Shown here piece by piece: positions 28,250 to 36,741 of a DNA stretch of 64,000 nucleotides. Each line of letters starts with the position of its first letter. Position 1 is the first letter of the stretch. A program made the position numbers and the translations under genes. This DNA is from FEB-25 sp963726315 (GTDB lineage Bacteria > Chloroflexota > Anaerolineae > Anaerolineales > UBA4823): contig CAVSBZ010000005.1 of the NCBI GenBank assembly GCA_963726315.1, forward strand, positions 1,798,001-1,862,000, read 5' to 3'. A model generated the notes under the pieces. That model searched no databases and was not told the DNA's origin. It saw only the letters and a list, made by a program, of their open reading frames with translations.

Positions 28250-28472
28250 AAAATCTCTCCTACGAACTCAGGGAGCGTCAAACACTCTGCTTGTGCCGGG
28301 TATTTGGCGATCCATTAGTTCAAATTAAACTATAGATTTACACCACTCATATATTATAAGCGATATTATTTTCAAAATTCTTGATTTTGGATAGTATGAT
28401 ACACCAGATGAGCTCCTTCAAGACTAATCAAATCCCGTTTTTATTGTCTTACCCAAAATCTTGATAATTGAA

Positions 28473-29165
28473 TTATTCTCGTGGCTGTGGGCGGTACTTT
28501 CCCTCAATCCACTCCTCTCCTATGTTGCTCACCTCTTTTTTCCAGACCGGCACAATTTCTTTAAGTCGATCTATTCCATAGCGTGTTGCATCGAATATCC
28601 CGGAATCACGGTGTGAAGAGGAGCATGCTACGATTACAGAGACCTCTCCGGGCTTTAAGGTGCCAGTCCTTTGCACCAGAGCAACTCCTTCAACATTCTT
28701 CCATCTAGTCCGAATTTCCTCACTAATTTGAATTAATTTTTTTTCCGCCATATCCTGATAAGCTTCGTACTCCAGGTATTCTGTTTGGCGTTCGACTCCC
28801 CGGCTGGTTAATCCTCGCACAGTCCCTGTAAATACACAGGCTGCTCCAGTTGTCGAAATAGTAATCTGTGTGACGATTTCGTTAATATCGAGCTCGTCGC
28901 TGGTAATTGAGATAATCGTGGGATAGATTACCTTTTCGCTCTCCCCTCCACTGACCGGTGGGAAAATGGCAATCTCGGCCCCATTTGGAACGATATCCTC
29001 ATCAAAAGCAAACTCGTGGTTAAGAGCAACGATAATCGAATCCATGTTCCGCTTCAAGCCAGGAAATTTCTCTAACACCAGCCTTTTTATATCAGAGATG
29101 TGAGCTCCACTAGGAAACTCGATCTCTGATTTCGCGGACACCTGCACTATCACGCAGTGTGGCAA
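28473..29165 (-). CDS. Molybdopterin synthase MoaD-MoaE fusion
   Basis: One protein of 230 residues joining both subunits of molybdopterin synthase, which puts two sulfurs on cyclic pyranopterin monophosphate. Residues 1-74 are the ubiquitin-like MoaD ending in PPVSGG. From about residue 85 the MoaE part follows, with GAACVFTGTVR, YEAYQDMAEKK and SSSHRDSGIFDATRYGIDRLKE cores. MoaD normally needs a free C-terminal Gly-Gly for thiocarboxylation, so the fusion implies cleavage after the GG, as reported for MoaX-type proteins. It lies 20 bases after moaC on the same strand. Confidence 0.88.
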   Translation of the reverse strand: MPHCVIVQVSAKSEIEFPSGAHISDIKRLVLEKFPGLKRNMDSIIVALNHEFAFDEDIVPNGAEIAIFPPVSGGESEKVIYPTIISITSDELDINEIVTQITISTTGAACVFTGTVRGLTSRGVERQTEYLEYEAYQDMAEKKLIQISEEIRTRWKNVEGVALVQRTGTLKPGEVSVIVACSSSHRDSGIFDATRYGIDRLKEIVPVWKKEVSNIGEEWIEGKYRPQPRE

Positions 29166-29185
29166 AGAATAACACCTTGCAGTGA

Positions 29186-29671
29186 TTATTCATTAACAAT
29201 ATCTCCGCTCCGTCCACCCGTTTTTTTTACCAAGCGAATATTTTGCAGCCGCATGGTCTTTTCAGCAGCTTTCGCCATATCATATACAGTCAAACCAGCT
29301 ACAGCGACAGCTGTTAGAGCTTCCATCTCCACACCAGTTTTCGCGATCGTCTTAATTGATGAGATAATTTGTATTCCAGGTAGCTCGCTGTCCATCGTCA
29401 GTTCTATCTGGATATCCGTTAATTGTAGTGGGTGACACAACGGGATCAGATCGGAGGTGCGTTTAGCTGCCATGATACCTGCCACCCTGGCAACGCCAAG
29501 CACGTCACCTTTTTTGATCATCCCTGCGCGGATGAGCTCGAGCGTTTTTAGCTGCATGACTACTTCGCCCCTGGCAATCGCCATCCGTTCGGTAACCTCT
29601 TTTTCACCGACGTCAACCATTCTGGCTTGCCCGGTTTCATCCAGGTGGGTCAATTCTTCTATTGTGGTCAT
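29186..29671 (-). CDS. moaC: Cyclic pyranopterin monophosphate synthase MoaC
   Basis: Acts with MoaA in the first step of molybdenum cofactor synthesis. The 161 residues show the family motifs MVDVGEKEVTER, GVARVAGIMAAKRTSDLIPLCHPL (core segment) and KTGVEMEALTAVAVAGLTVYDM. Normal length. It is placed between mtnA and the moaD-moaE fusion, all on the minus strand with short gaps. moaA is not in the window. Confidence 0.95.
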   Translation of the reverse strand: MTTIEELTHLDETGQARMVDVGEKEVTERMAIARGEVVMQLKTLELIRAGMIKKGDVLGVARVAGIMAAKRTSDLIPLCHPLQLTDIQIELTMDSELPGIQIISSIKTIAKTGVEMEALTAVAVAGLTVYDMAKAAEKTMRLQNIRLVKKTGGRSGDIVNE

Positions 29672-29677
29672 CTAATC

Positions 29678-30721
29678 TCACCCATTCTTAAACTTTGATA
29701 ATGATTCACTGAATGGAGGATACGCAACACCTTTTTCTGTGATGATCGCGGTAATATATTTCGCTGGTGTTATATCAAACGCCGGGTTTGCAACGTTTAC
29801 ATAATCCGGTGTAATCTGTTCATCACCAATGTGTGTGATCTCATGAGCAGGACGTTCTTCAATGGGTATATCCTCTCCACTAGCGGTTGAAAAATCAATT
29901 GTCGTCGTCGGGCCAACAGAATAAAAAGCCACCCCGTGGGCTGAGGCTGCCAGTGCCAGGTTGTAGCTACCAATCTTATTCGCAACATCTCCATTGGACG
30001 CTATTCGGTCACACCCCACCAGGCAGGCATCAATCCTTGTCTTGTGCATAAAATATCCCGATGCGCCGTCAACGATCACTGTATGCGGAATTCCCAATTG
30101 CACCAACTCCCAGGAGGTTAATCTTGATCCTTGTAATCGTGGACGAGTCTCATCAACGTAGACATGGATAATCTTTCCTCTCTCATGCGCAAGCCTGATC
30201 ACACCTAATGCGGTACCTATACCAGCCGTTGCTAATGCCCCCGTATTACAATGATGTATCAAATTCGCCCGATCTGGTATAAACTCTTGGCCATTCTGAG
30301 CTATCTGTAAATCCATTTGAATATCTTCATCGGCGATTTTATGAGCTTCCTGAAGGACCATTTCTTTTAGCTGATCAATCTCTCGGTAACCAGCTTGTTC
30401 TATGATCCGATCAATTCGCTTGATTGATGCAGACAGGTTCACTGCGGTTGGACGCGCTCTACCAAGCTCAATTGATGCATTATTTAACTCACTAATCAGT
30501 TCCTTCGTATCGACAGCTTTACTATTGGTAGCCTGCAACGCTAATCCGTACGCTGCTGCGACACCAATAGCCGGTGCTCCTCGTACGACCATATCCCTGA
30601 TTGCCCCAGCCACGTCACTGCTGCTGGTGAAATCACGGTACACAACTTGACCTGGCAGCAGTCGCTGGTCCAACATTCTCACCCTGCCATTTACCCAGCG
30701 GATGGAGAAATATTCACTCAT
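29678..30721 (-). CDS. mtnA: Methylthioribose-1-phosphate isomerase
   Basis: Converts 5-methylthioribose 1-phosphate to the ribulose form in methionine salvage. The eIF2B-like fold is shown by VRGAPAIGVAAAYG near the N terminus, HHCNTGALAT, the catalytic segment VGCDRIASNGDVANKIG and VANPAFDITPA. I start at the ATG at 30721 (MSEYFSIRW), which has a CTGGAGG site just upstream, rather than ten codons earlier. 347 residues, normal. It diverges from ftsY across about 70 bases. Confidence 0.94.
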   Translation of the reverse strand: MSEYFSIRWVNGRVRMLDQRLLPGQVVYRDFTSSSDVAGAIRDMVVRGAPAIGVAAAYGLALQATNSKAVDTKELISELNNASIELGRARPTAVNLSASIKRIDRIIEQAGYREIDQLKEMVLQEAHKIADEDIQMDLQIAQNGQEFIPDRANLIHHCNTGALATAGIGTALGVIRLAHERGKIIHVYVDETRPRLQGSRLTSWELVQLGIPHTVIVDGASGYFMHKTRIDACLVGCDRIASNGDVANKIGSYNLALAASAHGVAFYSVGPTTTIDFSTASGEDIPIEERPAHEITHIGDEQITPDYVNVANPAFDITPAKYITAIITEKGVAYPPFSESLSKFKNG

Positions 30722-30772
30722 CCAGTCCTCCAGTTTAGAGCCAATGGGCAATTATAAACCCTGTTTCCCGCA

Positions 30773-30781
30773 TGTTATAAT
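30773..30781 (+). promoter_or_regulatory. Extended -10 promoter of ftsY, near-leaderless
   Basis: TGTTATAAT forms an extended -10 element ten bases before the ftsY ATG. No -35 consensus is seen. The predicted start of transcription lies within a few bases of the start codon, and no ribosome site is present in between. Confidence 0.55.
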
Positions 30782-30790
30782 ACCCGACCG

Positions 30791-31699
30791 ATGAATAATA
30801 TCCTATCTAAATGGAAAACTGGGTTATCCCGTACCAGTAAAGCAACCTTTGGGCAGCTGGCAACGCTGTTCGGCGCTACAGAAATAAGCGACGATACGTG
30901 GGAAAGGCTGGAAGCTCTCCTGATCCACTCCGATATTGGTGTGGATACAACCATTAATATCATCGATAAGCTCGAAGATCGTGTTGACCGCGAAGGTATC
31001 ACAAAGGAAAGCGACCTGAATGACATGTTGCGTTTGGAGCTACGGGCTCACCTTGAAACGCCTCCAGCGATCCAGTTCACGGAAAAACCCGCCATCATCT
31101 TGATCGTTGGGGTGAACGGTTCGGGGAAAACCACCACCATCGCCAAGCTGGGCAAAAGGTTTTCCAACGAGGGTAAGCAGGTGATTTTAGGCGCCGCTGA
31201 TACTTTTCGCGCTGCAGGTGTCGATCAGCTCGAAATATGGGCTGACAGGATTAACTTACCTGTTATTAGTGGTCAGCTCGGTGGAGATGCAGGTGCGGTT
31301 GCCTTCGACACTGTCCAGGCAGCCATCGCCCGTAAAACTGATATCGCCATCATCGATACTGCTGGTCGCCTTCACACCCGTTTCAATTTGATGGAAGAGC
31401 TAAAAAAAGTTCATCGTGTCGTAGGTAAAGCCTTGGTAGGCGCCCCACACGCAGTATGGCTGGTGATGGACGCCACTACGGGTCAAAATGCGCTCCAGCA
31501 AGCACGGGCATTCAAAGAGGCGGTAAAAATCACCGGTATTATCCTGGCTAAACTGGATTCATCTGCACGAGGTGGAATGGCGTTATCGATTCAAAAGGAG
31601 CTGGGATTACCGATACTGTTTGCAGGTCTTGGCGAACAGCCGGATGATTTGCAACCTTTTGATCCAGATATGTTCATATCTGGGTTGATCCAGGAATAA
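30791..31699 (+). CDS. ftsY: Signal recognition particle receptor FtsY
   Basis: SRP receptor GTPase that docks translating ribosomes at the membrane. The 302 residues contain the helical N domain (about 1-95) and the G domain with GVNGSGKTTTIAKLG (about 109-123), DTFRAAG, DTAGRLHT, the TKLD-equivalent AKLDSSARGG and GLGEQPDDLQPF. There is no long acidic A domain, as in many Gram-positive-like lineages. It starts about ten bases after an extended -10 box with no Shine-Dalgarno sequence, and is followed 24 bases later by prfB. Confidence 0.95.
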   Translation: MNNILSKWKTGLSRTSKATFGQLATLFGATEISDDTWERLEALLIHSDIGVDTTINIIDKLEDRVDREGITKESDLNDMLRLELRAHLETPPAIQFTEKPAIILIVGVNGSGKTTTIAKLGKRFSNEGKQVILGAADTFRAAGVDQLEIWADRINLPVISGQLGGDAGAVAFDTVQAAIARKTDIAIIDTAGRLHTRFNLMEELKKVHRVVGKALVGAPHAVWLVMDATTGQNALQQARAFKEAVKITGIILAKLDSSARGGMALSIQKELGLPILFAGLGEQPDDLQPFDPDMFISGLIQE

Positions 31700-31723
31700 T
31701 CAATCATCGGGGAGACCGTACAA

Positions 31724-32819
31724 ATGCAAGATTTAATTGATCGTCTAACTACTGCTCAATCTCGTATCCAAAGCTTATTGGTGCGTCTTTGACGTACAAG
31801 AAAAAGAGATAGAACTCTCTCGCCTACAAACCCAATCCGAACAAAATGACTTCTGGCTGGATACTGATTTAGCCCAGCGGGTGATGAAGCGGATGTCCTC
31901 CCTTCGGCAAGTCGTCGATGAATGGAATAAGCTCTCAGGAAGTGCTGCATACCTGATGGAGCTTGCCCAGTTGGATGATGAATCGCTCCGCCCGGATATT
32001 ACCAGGGATCTCGAAGAAATAGAAAAAGACATCGAAAAGCGGGAATTTGATGTACTTTTATCAGGCAAGTATGACCCGAATAACGCCCTTCTGGCAATCC
32101 ATTCCGGAGCAGGAGGAGTCGATGCTCAGGATTGGACTCAAATGCTTGAGCGAATGTATCTCCGTTGGGCAGAAAATAGAGGTTTTAAGTCGGAAATTCT
32201 CGATCTAAGTGAAGGTGAAGAAGCTGGAATAAAGAGCGTGACTATTGCTATTAATGGCGATTATGCTTATGGTTACCTCCGACCTGAGAAAGGCGTGCAT
32301 CGATTAGTCAGGTTGTCTCCTTTTGATGCTGCCCATCGCCGGCATACTTCATTTGCCCTGGTAGAAGTGCTTCCGGAAGTAGATGATGATACCGAGATCG
32401 CTATTAATCCCGACGACTTACGTATCGATAATTACATTTCCTCAGGCGCAGGAGGACAGAACGTTCAAAAAAATGCCACGGCGGTCCGTATTACGCATAT
32501 CCCTACCGGAATTGTGGTGACCTGCCAGAATGAGCGCTCACAGACGCAGAACCGCGAGAATGCAATGCGTGTTTTACGCTCGAGGTTAGCCGAATTGAAA
32601 GAGGAAGAACACGCAGCGACATTGAGTGAGCTGCGGGGAGAATATAAAAAAGCTGAATGGGGGAGTCAAATCCGCTCCTATGTGCTTCATCCCTACCAAA
32701 TGGTCAAGGACCACCGAACAGATTACGAAGTTGGTAATGCTCAGGGCGTGCTTAATGGTGATATCGACGGGTTCATTGAAGCTTATCTCCGCTCGAATCT
32801 CAGCAATGTTAAAAATTAA
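31724..32819 (+). CDS. prfB: Peptide chain release factor 2, expressed through a programmed +1 frameshift
   Basis: Recognises UGA and UAA stop codons and releases the peptide. Translation starts at ATG 31724 (GGGGAG site upstream), reads 22 codons to CTT, then meets TGA at 31790-31792. Shifting +1 at CTT-TGA gives GAC at 31791 and an open frame to TAA at 32817. The joined product is 364 residues, the usual RF2 length. The tripeptide SPF (198-200) marks RF2, and GGQ (243-245) is the catalytic loop. The internal UGA makes expression self-regulated by RF2 level. Confidence 0.95.
31781..31793 (+). promoter_or_regulatory. prfB programmed +1 frameshift site
   Basis: CTTTGAC heptamer at 31787-31793, identical to the known RF2 frameshift site. 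The upstream Shine-Dalgarno-like stimulator is weaker than usual: TTGGTG a few bases before, rather than AGGGGG. Confidence 0.93.
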
Positions 32820-35337
32820 TCCAACCACACGTCAGATAACCAAATATTACCAGAGAAAATTCTCCAACACGAAATATTTTGCGTTAATCACTCTTCTTTT
32901 TTTTCTTATGGTTAGTTCTTCGGGCTGCGTGACCCTGGCTGATCCTGAAGCATCACAGGAATATACCGCCGACACGGTTGGTATATTGGATGGACAAACG
33001 AGTTTGGGTCAAAGTTTTATTTCACGACGTCCAAATTTAAATGGCATTACCCTTTGGGTGACGTCTACACCTGATCCGGAGAATTCCGCATCTCGCCGAA
33101 TAAACAATTCCCTTAAAGTCAGGTTATTCCACACCATTGGCGATGCTGCACCAATCTATTCCACTTCAATAAACACTCCAGGCTCTGCCAATAAAATCCC
33201 CATTTCGATACCCATATCAGGATTGGAAGATCCTGCCGGACAAAACTATTATCTGCTCCTTACCGTAGAATCCGGTACGGTCAAAGTTAATGGGCGTCTC
33301 GAGGATGCTTACCCTCACGGTCAAGTGTACCTAAGCGATAGCCCGGTCAATGCGGATATCGCTTTTCGGCTTAGTTATAACTACGATCTGCCAGCCTTTC
33401 TGCAAGACTTAATATTATATTTATCGAGTAGCTGGATCATTCTCCCTTTGTTGGTCTTATTATGGCTACCCGGCAGGCTTCTATTAGATGTATCCGGTCT
33501 TCGTCCGCGGTTTGATCTGGGTGAACAAATTGCAATATCCACCGGGCTCAGCCTGGCATTGATACCAGTGATCATGATATGGACGACAGTTTTGAATGCA
33601 AAATGGTCGCGGGAAGCAGTATTGTTTGTTGCCGGTCTCCTAGTCGCCTTATTTATCGTTCGTTTGACCTATGTTCATTTGCACACCTCAAGAAGGAAAA
33701 ATGAATCAGGCCATACAATGCCTGGTGCAAGACCTTCTTTCCGTCAACGATTTTCTGTTTTAATTTCAAACCATGGACTTGTGCTGATCTTGATCTTCCT
33801 GGCTAGTCTGCTCGTCCGTCTGGTCACAGTCCGTGACCTGGCTACTCCAGCTTGGGTTGATGCGGTCCACCATGCCCTGGTCACACGCTTAATTTTAGCG
33901 AATGGCGCCTATCCTTCATCCTATTTACCATACCTGAATATTACTCCCACGGTTTACCATCCCGGCTTCCATAGCATCGCCGCATCTTTTGTATGGCTCA
34001 CCAACGTAGACCTTGCCCAATCCTTATTGATATTGGGTCAGGTATTAAATGCTTGCAGCGTATTTTCTGTTTACCTTATAACCAAGACGCTCACACGTAG
34101 CTTGAGCGCAGGTCTCTTTGCTGCCTTCATCACCGGTTTTCTCACCCCCATGCCTGCCTATTACACAAGCTGGAGCAGATTTACAGAATTGACTGGCTTG
34201 TTGCTGTTGCCAGTGGTCCTTGCAATGCTCCAAAGTTGGCTGGACGGGAAAGCTGATAAGATATTACTTTGGTTATTAGGCCTTGGTGCTATCACTGCTG
34301 CTGGTCTATTCATGATTCATTACCGTGTAGTGGCCTTCCTGGGTTGTTTGATTCTAGTATATTTGGTGTTCTACTTTGCTTTTGAACGCCAACCTGATCA
34401 GGTTAGATCTGGCCCGGTACTGTTATTCATTACAGCTATGGCACTTCTAAGTATCATATTTATCCTCCCTTGGTTCATCCCGACCTTAAAATCTACTTTT
34501 TTACCCAGGTTGAGTACACCAGTCATTGGATCTGTGCGACTATTCCAGGATTTCTCCTGGCCTTACTTGACCTCCGCACTTGGAAAGCAGGCTATCGCCT
34601 TAGCCGGACTGGGTCTTCTCTGGAGCATCATAAAGAAGTGGAAGGTAGCGTTCGTCATTACTTTTTGGGTCCTATTGTTGTTCATCCTGGCAAATTTAGA
34701 CGTCCTAAAACTACCTGGAAGCGGGTTGATAACAAATATTTCTGTGGAGATCATCCTTTTTATCCCCATATCCATCCTGGGTGGGTATTTTATCTCCCAG
34801 GTTATTGAGAATTGGAAAGAGTTCATCCCATCGAGGCTCAACATTTTAGCCTACGCATTTCTCCTCATATTATTTGGGTGTATGGCATATCTAGGATCTA
34901 GGCAATTGGTGGCGATTCTGAACCCGATTACCATCCTTTCAAGGCAGGCTGATTTACCTGCTATTGATTGGGTTTCCGACCACATCCCGGAAGATGAAAC
35001 CATCGTAATTAACCCCTTCGCCTGGGGTTACGGATTATATGGTGGTAACGATGGCGGGTACTGGATCGAGCCATTGACAGGTCGGTTAACTTTTACGCCC
35101 CCTGTCCTTTATGGCTTGGGCAGTGGGTCCAAGGAAATCAACCTGCTATCACAAGAAATTATCTCTACCAGCAACGATCCTGCTGCGTTAAGAGAGTTTA
35201 TGATCACCCAAGATCTGCATTATATATTTACTGGTGCCAGGGGCGGGGTTATCCCTCCCGAGAAATTAGCCACCAGCGGCTTATTCGACACACTATACCG
35301 TCAAGATGGGGTATGGATCCTGGGTGTAAAACCTTGA
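32806..35337 (+). CDS. Large polytopic membrane protein, GT-C glycosyltransferase-like
   Basis: About 843 residues. The start ATG at 32806 overlaps the prfB end, giving MLKINPTTRQITKYYQ. In-frame codons further upstream lie inside prfB and are not credible. A first hydrophobic segment with SSSGC may be a signal or lipobox. An extracytoplasmic beta-rich domain of about 200 residues follows (VTLADPEASQ onward), then about a dozen membrane helices. The loop TPAWVDAVHHALVTRLI and the HPGFHSIAASF segment resemble GT-C type lipid-linked sugar transferases of Chloroflexota. C-terminal domain is again soluble and ends LGVKP. Substrate unknown. Confidence 0.65.
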   Translation: MLKINPTTRQITKYYQRKFSNTKYFALITLLFFLMVSSSGCVTLADPEASQEYTADTVGILDGQTSLGQSFISRRPNLNGITLWVTSTPDPENSASRRINNSLKVRLFHTIGDAAPIYSTSINTPGSANKIPISIPISGLEDPAGQNYYLLLTVESGTVKVNGRLEDAYPHGQVYLSDSPVNADIAFRLSYNYDLPAFLQDLILYLSSSWIILPLLVLLWLPGRLLLDVSGLRPRFDLGEQIAISTGLSLALIPVIMIWTTVLNAKWSREAVLFVAGLLVALFIVRLTYVHLHTSRRKNESGHTMPGARPSFRQRFSVLISNHGLVLILIFLASLLVRLVTVRDLATPAWVDAVHHALVTRLILANGAYPSSYLPYLNITPTVYHPGFHSIAASFVWLTNVDLAQSLLILGQVLNACSVFSVYLITKTLTRSLSAGLFAAFITGFLTPMPAYYTSWSRFTELTGLLLLPVVLAMLQSWLDGKADKILLWLLGLGAITAAGLFMIHYRVVAFLGCLILVYLVFYFAFERQPDQVRSGPVLLFITAMALLSIIFILPWFIPTLKSTFLPRLSTPVIGSVRLFQDFSWPYLTSALGKQAIALAGLGLLWSIIKKWKVAFVITFWVLLLFILANLDVLKLPGSGLITNISVEIILFIPISILGGYFISQVIENWKEFIPSRLNILAYAFLLILFGCMAYLGSRQLVAILNPITILSRQADLPAIDWVSDHIPEDETIVINPFAWGYGLYGGNDGGYWIEPLTGRLTFTPPVLYGLGSGSKEINLLSQEIISTSNDPAALREFMITQDLHYIFTGARGGVIPPEKLATSGLFDTLYRQDGVWILGVKP

Positions 35338-35362
35338 CAGTCTAGACACACGAATATATAAT
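35334..35362 (+). promoter_or_regulatory. Consensus sigma70 promoter of rpmF, overlapping the upstream stop codon
   Basis: Perfect TTGACA (35334-35339) and perfect TATAAT (35357-35362) with a 17-base spacer. The -35 box contains the TGA stop of the upstream membrane protein gene. Confidence 0.9.
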
Positions 35363-35370
35363 CATCGCCT

Positions 35371-35390
35371 ACCTGCCCTCATGGGCAGGT
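35371..35390 (+). promoter_or_regulatory. 5' leader hairpin of rpmF transcript
   Basis: Eight-bp perfect stem (35371-35378 with 35383-35390) and a 4-base loop. It starts about nine bases after the -10 box, so it would form the very 5' end of the rpmF mRNA. No T-run follows. A role in mRNA stability or ribosomal protein feedback is possible but inferred. Confidence 0.55.
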
Positions 35391-35461
35391 GTTATTGTGA
35401 GTTCACATCGAAGGCAATTCCAGACCAGGTCTTGCCAATTGAATTAGATAGGAGAATCTTC

Positions 35462-35653
35462 ATGACGCCCCAACCAAAAAGAAAGCACTCTTCTGGTAGA
35501 CGCGATCGCCGGCGAGCCCATGATGCATTGGCATATCCAAACCTGGTTGTTTGCAGCAACTGTGGGGAGATGCGCTTACCGCATCGAGTATGTCCAAATT
35601 GCGGTCATTTCAAAGGCCGAGAGATCATCGAGATCAAAGAAGAAAAGAAGTAA
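35462..35653 (+). CDS. rpmF: 50S ribosomal protein L32
   Basis: A 63-residue zinc-ribbon L32. The start at ATG 35462 gives MTPQPKRKHSSGRRDRRRAH, the expected basic N terminus, with an AGGAG site upstream. Two CxxC pairs (CSNC, CPNC) form the zinc site. It stands upstream of fabD, matching the common rpmF-fatty-acid gene linkage in bacteria. A hairpin with a T-run separates it from fabD. Confidence 0.94.
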   Translation: MTPQPKRKHSSGRRDRRRAHDALAYPNLVVCSNCGEMRLPHRVCPNCGHFKGREIIEIKEEKK

Positions 35654-35661
35654 TTATGAAA

Positions 35662-35693
35662 CGGGCCGTGAATTTCACGGCTCGTGAATTTTT
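35662..35693 (+). terminator. Terminator or attenuator between rpmF and fabD
   Basis: Imperfect stem of about nine pairs centred on 35672 (GGGCCGTGAA against TTCACGGCTC), followed by five T residues at 35689-35693, only about 12 bases before the fabD start. It would reduce read-through into fabD. Confidence 0.6.
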
Positions 35694-35705
35694 AACTCGA
35701 CCGCC

Positions 35706-36641
35706 ATGAACAACCGAAAAATCGCATTTTTATTCCCCGGGCAAGGATCTCAATCCATAGGAATGGGGCAATCACTCGCCCAAGTTTACCCTGCCGCAGG
35801 TGAAATATTCAGGCAGGCTGATGAGATCCTGGGTTTTCCTCTCTCGCAAATCGCCTGGGAAGGGCCGGAAGATTGTCTAAACGATACGATTAACACCCAA
35901 CCTGCTTTATTCACCCACTCAATTGCGGTTCTAGAAGTTATCCGTTCTATAAATCTTGATCTTCTGCCTGCCTATCATGCCGGTCATTCCATGGGTGAGC
36001 TAAGCGCCCTGGTTGCAGCTGGTGCAGTTACTTTCAGCGATGGCTTACGCCTGGTCAGAGCTCGCGGTGAATTGATGAAACGCGCTGGTGATGTTGCCCC
36101 CGGTGGCATGGCAGCCATCCTTGGTCTGGAAATTCCTCAAATCGAGGCGCTTTGCCTTCAAGCCAGCACACCATCAGAGATTGTTCAAGTTGCAAACGAT
36201 AATTGCCCAGGTCAGGTGGTGATCTCTGGCTCAAATGCTGCCCTCGACCGAGTTCAACCTTTGCTTGATCAGGCAGGTGCAAGGCGGGTTATCCGTCTGG
36301 CAGTCAGTATTGCCGCCCATTCTCCCTACATGGCCACATCACAGCAAGATTTTAATCAGGCAATTGCTTCGACCTTGATCAGAAATCCATTAGTACCGAT
36401 TATTAGTAACATAACTGCACTGCCAATGTTGGCTGCCGATGAGATAAAAAATGATTTACAGAATCAGCTCACTCACCGTGTACGTTGGACAGAATCGGTA
36501 AAAAGGCTTATCTCGGAAGGTATATCGGAGTTCTTTGAGATCGGGAATGGCTCGGTATTAAGTGGACTGGTCAAGCGCATCGACCGCAATGTTGCTGCTT
36601 CCACGCTTGGCTCATCAGCAGACTTCCAGCACATCCAATAA
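35706..36641 (+). CDS. fabD: Malonyl-CoA:ACP transacylase
   Basis: Transfers malonate from CoA to acyl carrier protein to start fatty acid elongation. The 311 residues carry FPGQGSQSIGMG at the start, the nucleophile serine in GHSMGELSAL (about residue 97), the malonate-binding arginine region and the catalytic histidine in SIAAHSPYM. Normal length. It is followed by fabG after about 100 bases holding a likely promoter. Confidence 0.95.
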   Translation: MNNRKIAFLFPGQGSQSIGMGQSLAQVYPAAGEIFRQADEILGFPLSQIAWEGPEDCLNDTINTQPALFTHSIAVLEVIRSINLDLLPAYHAGHSMGELSALVAAGAVTFSDGLRLVRARGELMKRAGDVAPGGMAAILGLEIPQIEALCLQASTPSEIVQVANDNCPGQVVISGSNAALDRVQPLLDQAGARRVIRLAVSIAAHSPYMATSQQDFNQAIASTLIRNPLVPIISNITALPMLAADEIKNDLQNQLTHRVRWTESVKRLISEGISEFFEIGNGSVLSGLVKRIDRNVAASTLGSSADFQHIQ

Positions 36642-36694
36642 ACATTAACCAAGCTGTAAGAATCCTCTCAACCCTGCCTTAATCTCTATTAGTG

Positions 36695-36700
36695 TATAAT
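36695..36700 (+). promoter_or_regulatory. Possible -10 box of fabG
   Basis: A TATAAT sequence 41 bases before the fabG start. No clear -35 box at the right distance, so this is tentative. Confidence 0.35.
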
Positions 36701-36741
36701 ATTGTGGCTCTGATTAGATTATACTGTTTGAGGAGTCTGTC

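Noticed and set aside
32626..32805. Upstream start of the large membrane protein
   Set aside because: These codons lie inside prfB in another frame; the ATG at 32806 overlapping the prfB end is the plausible start.
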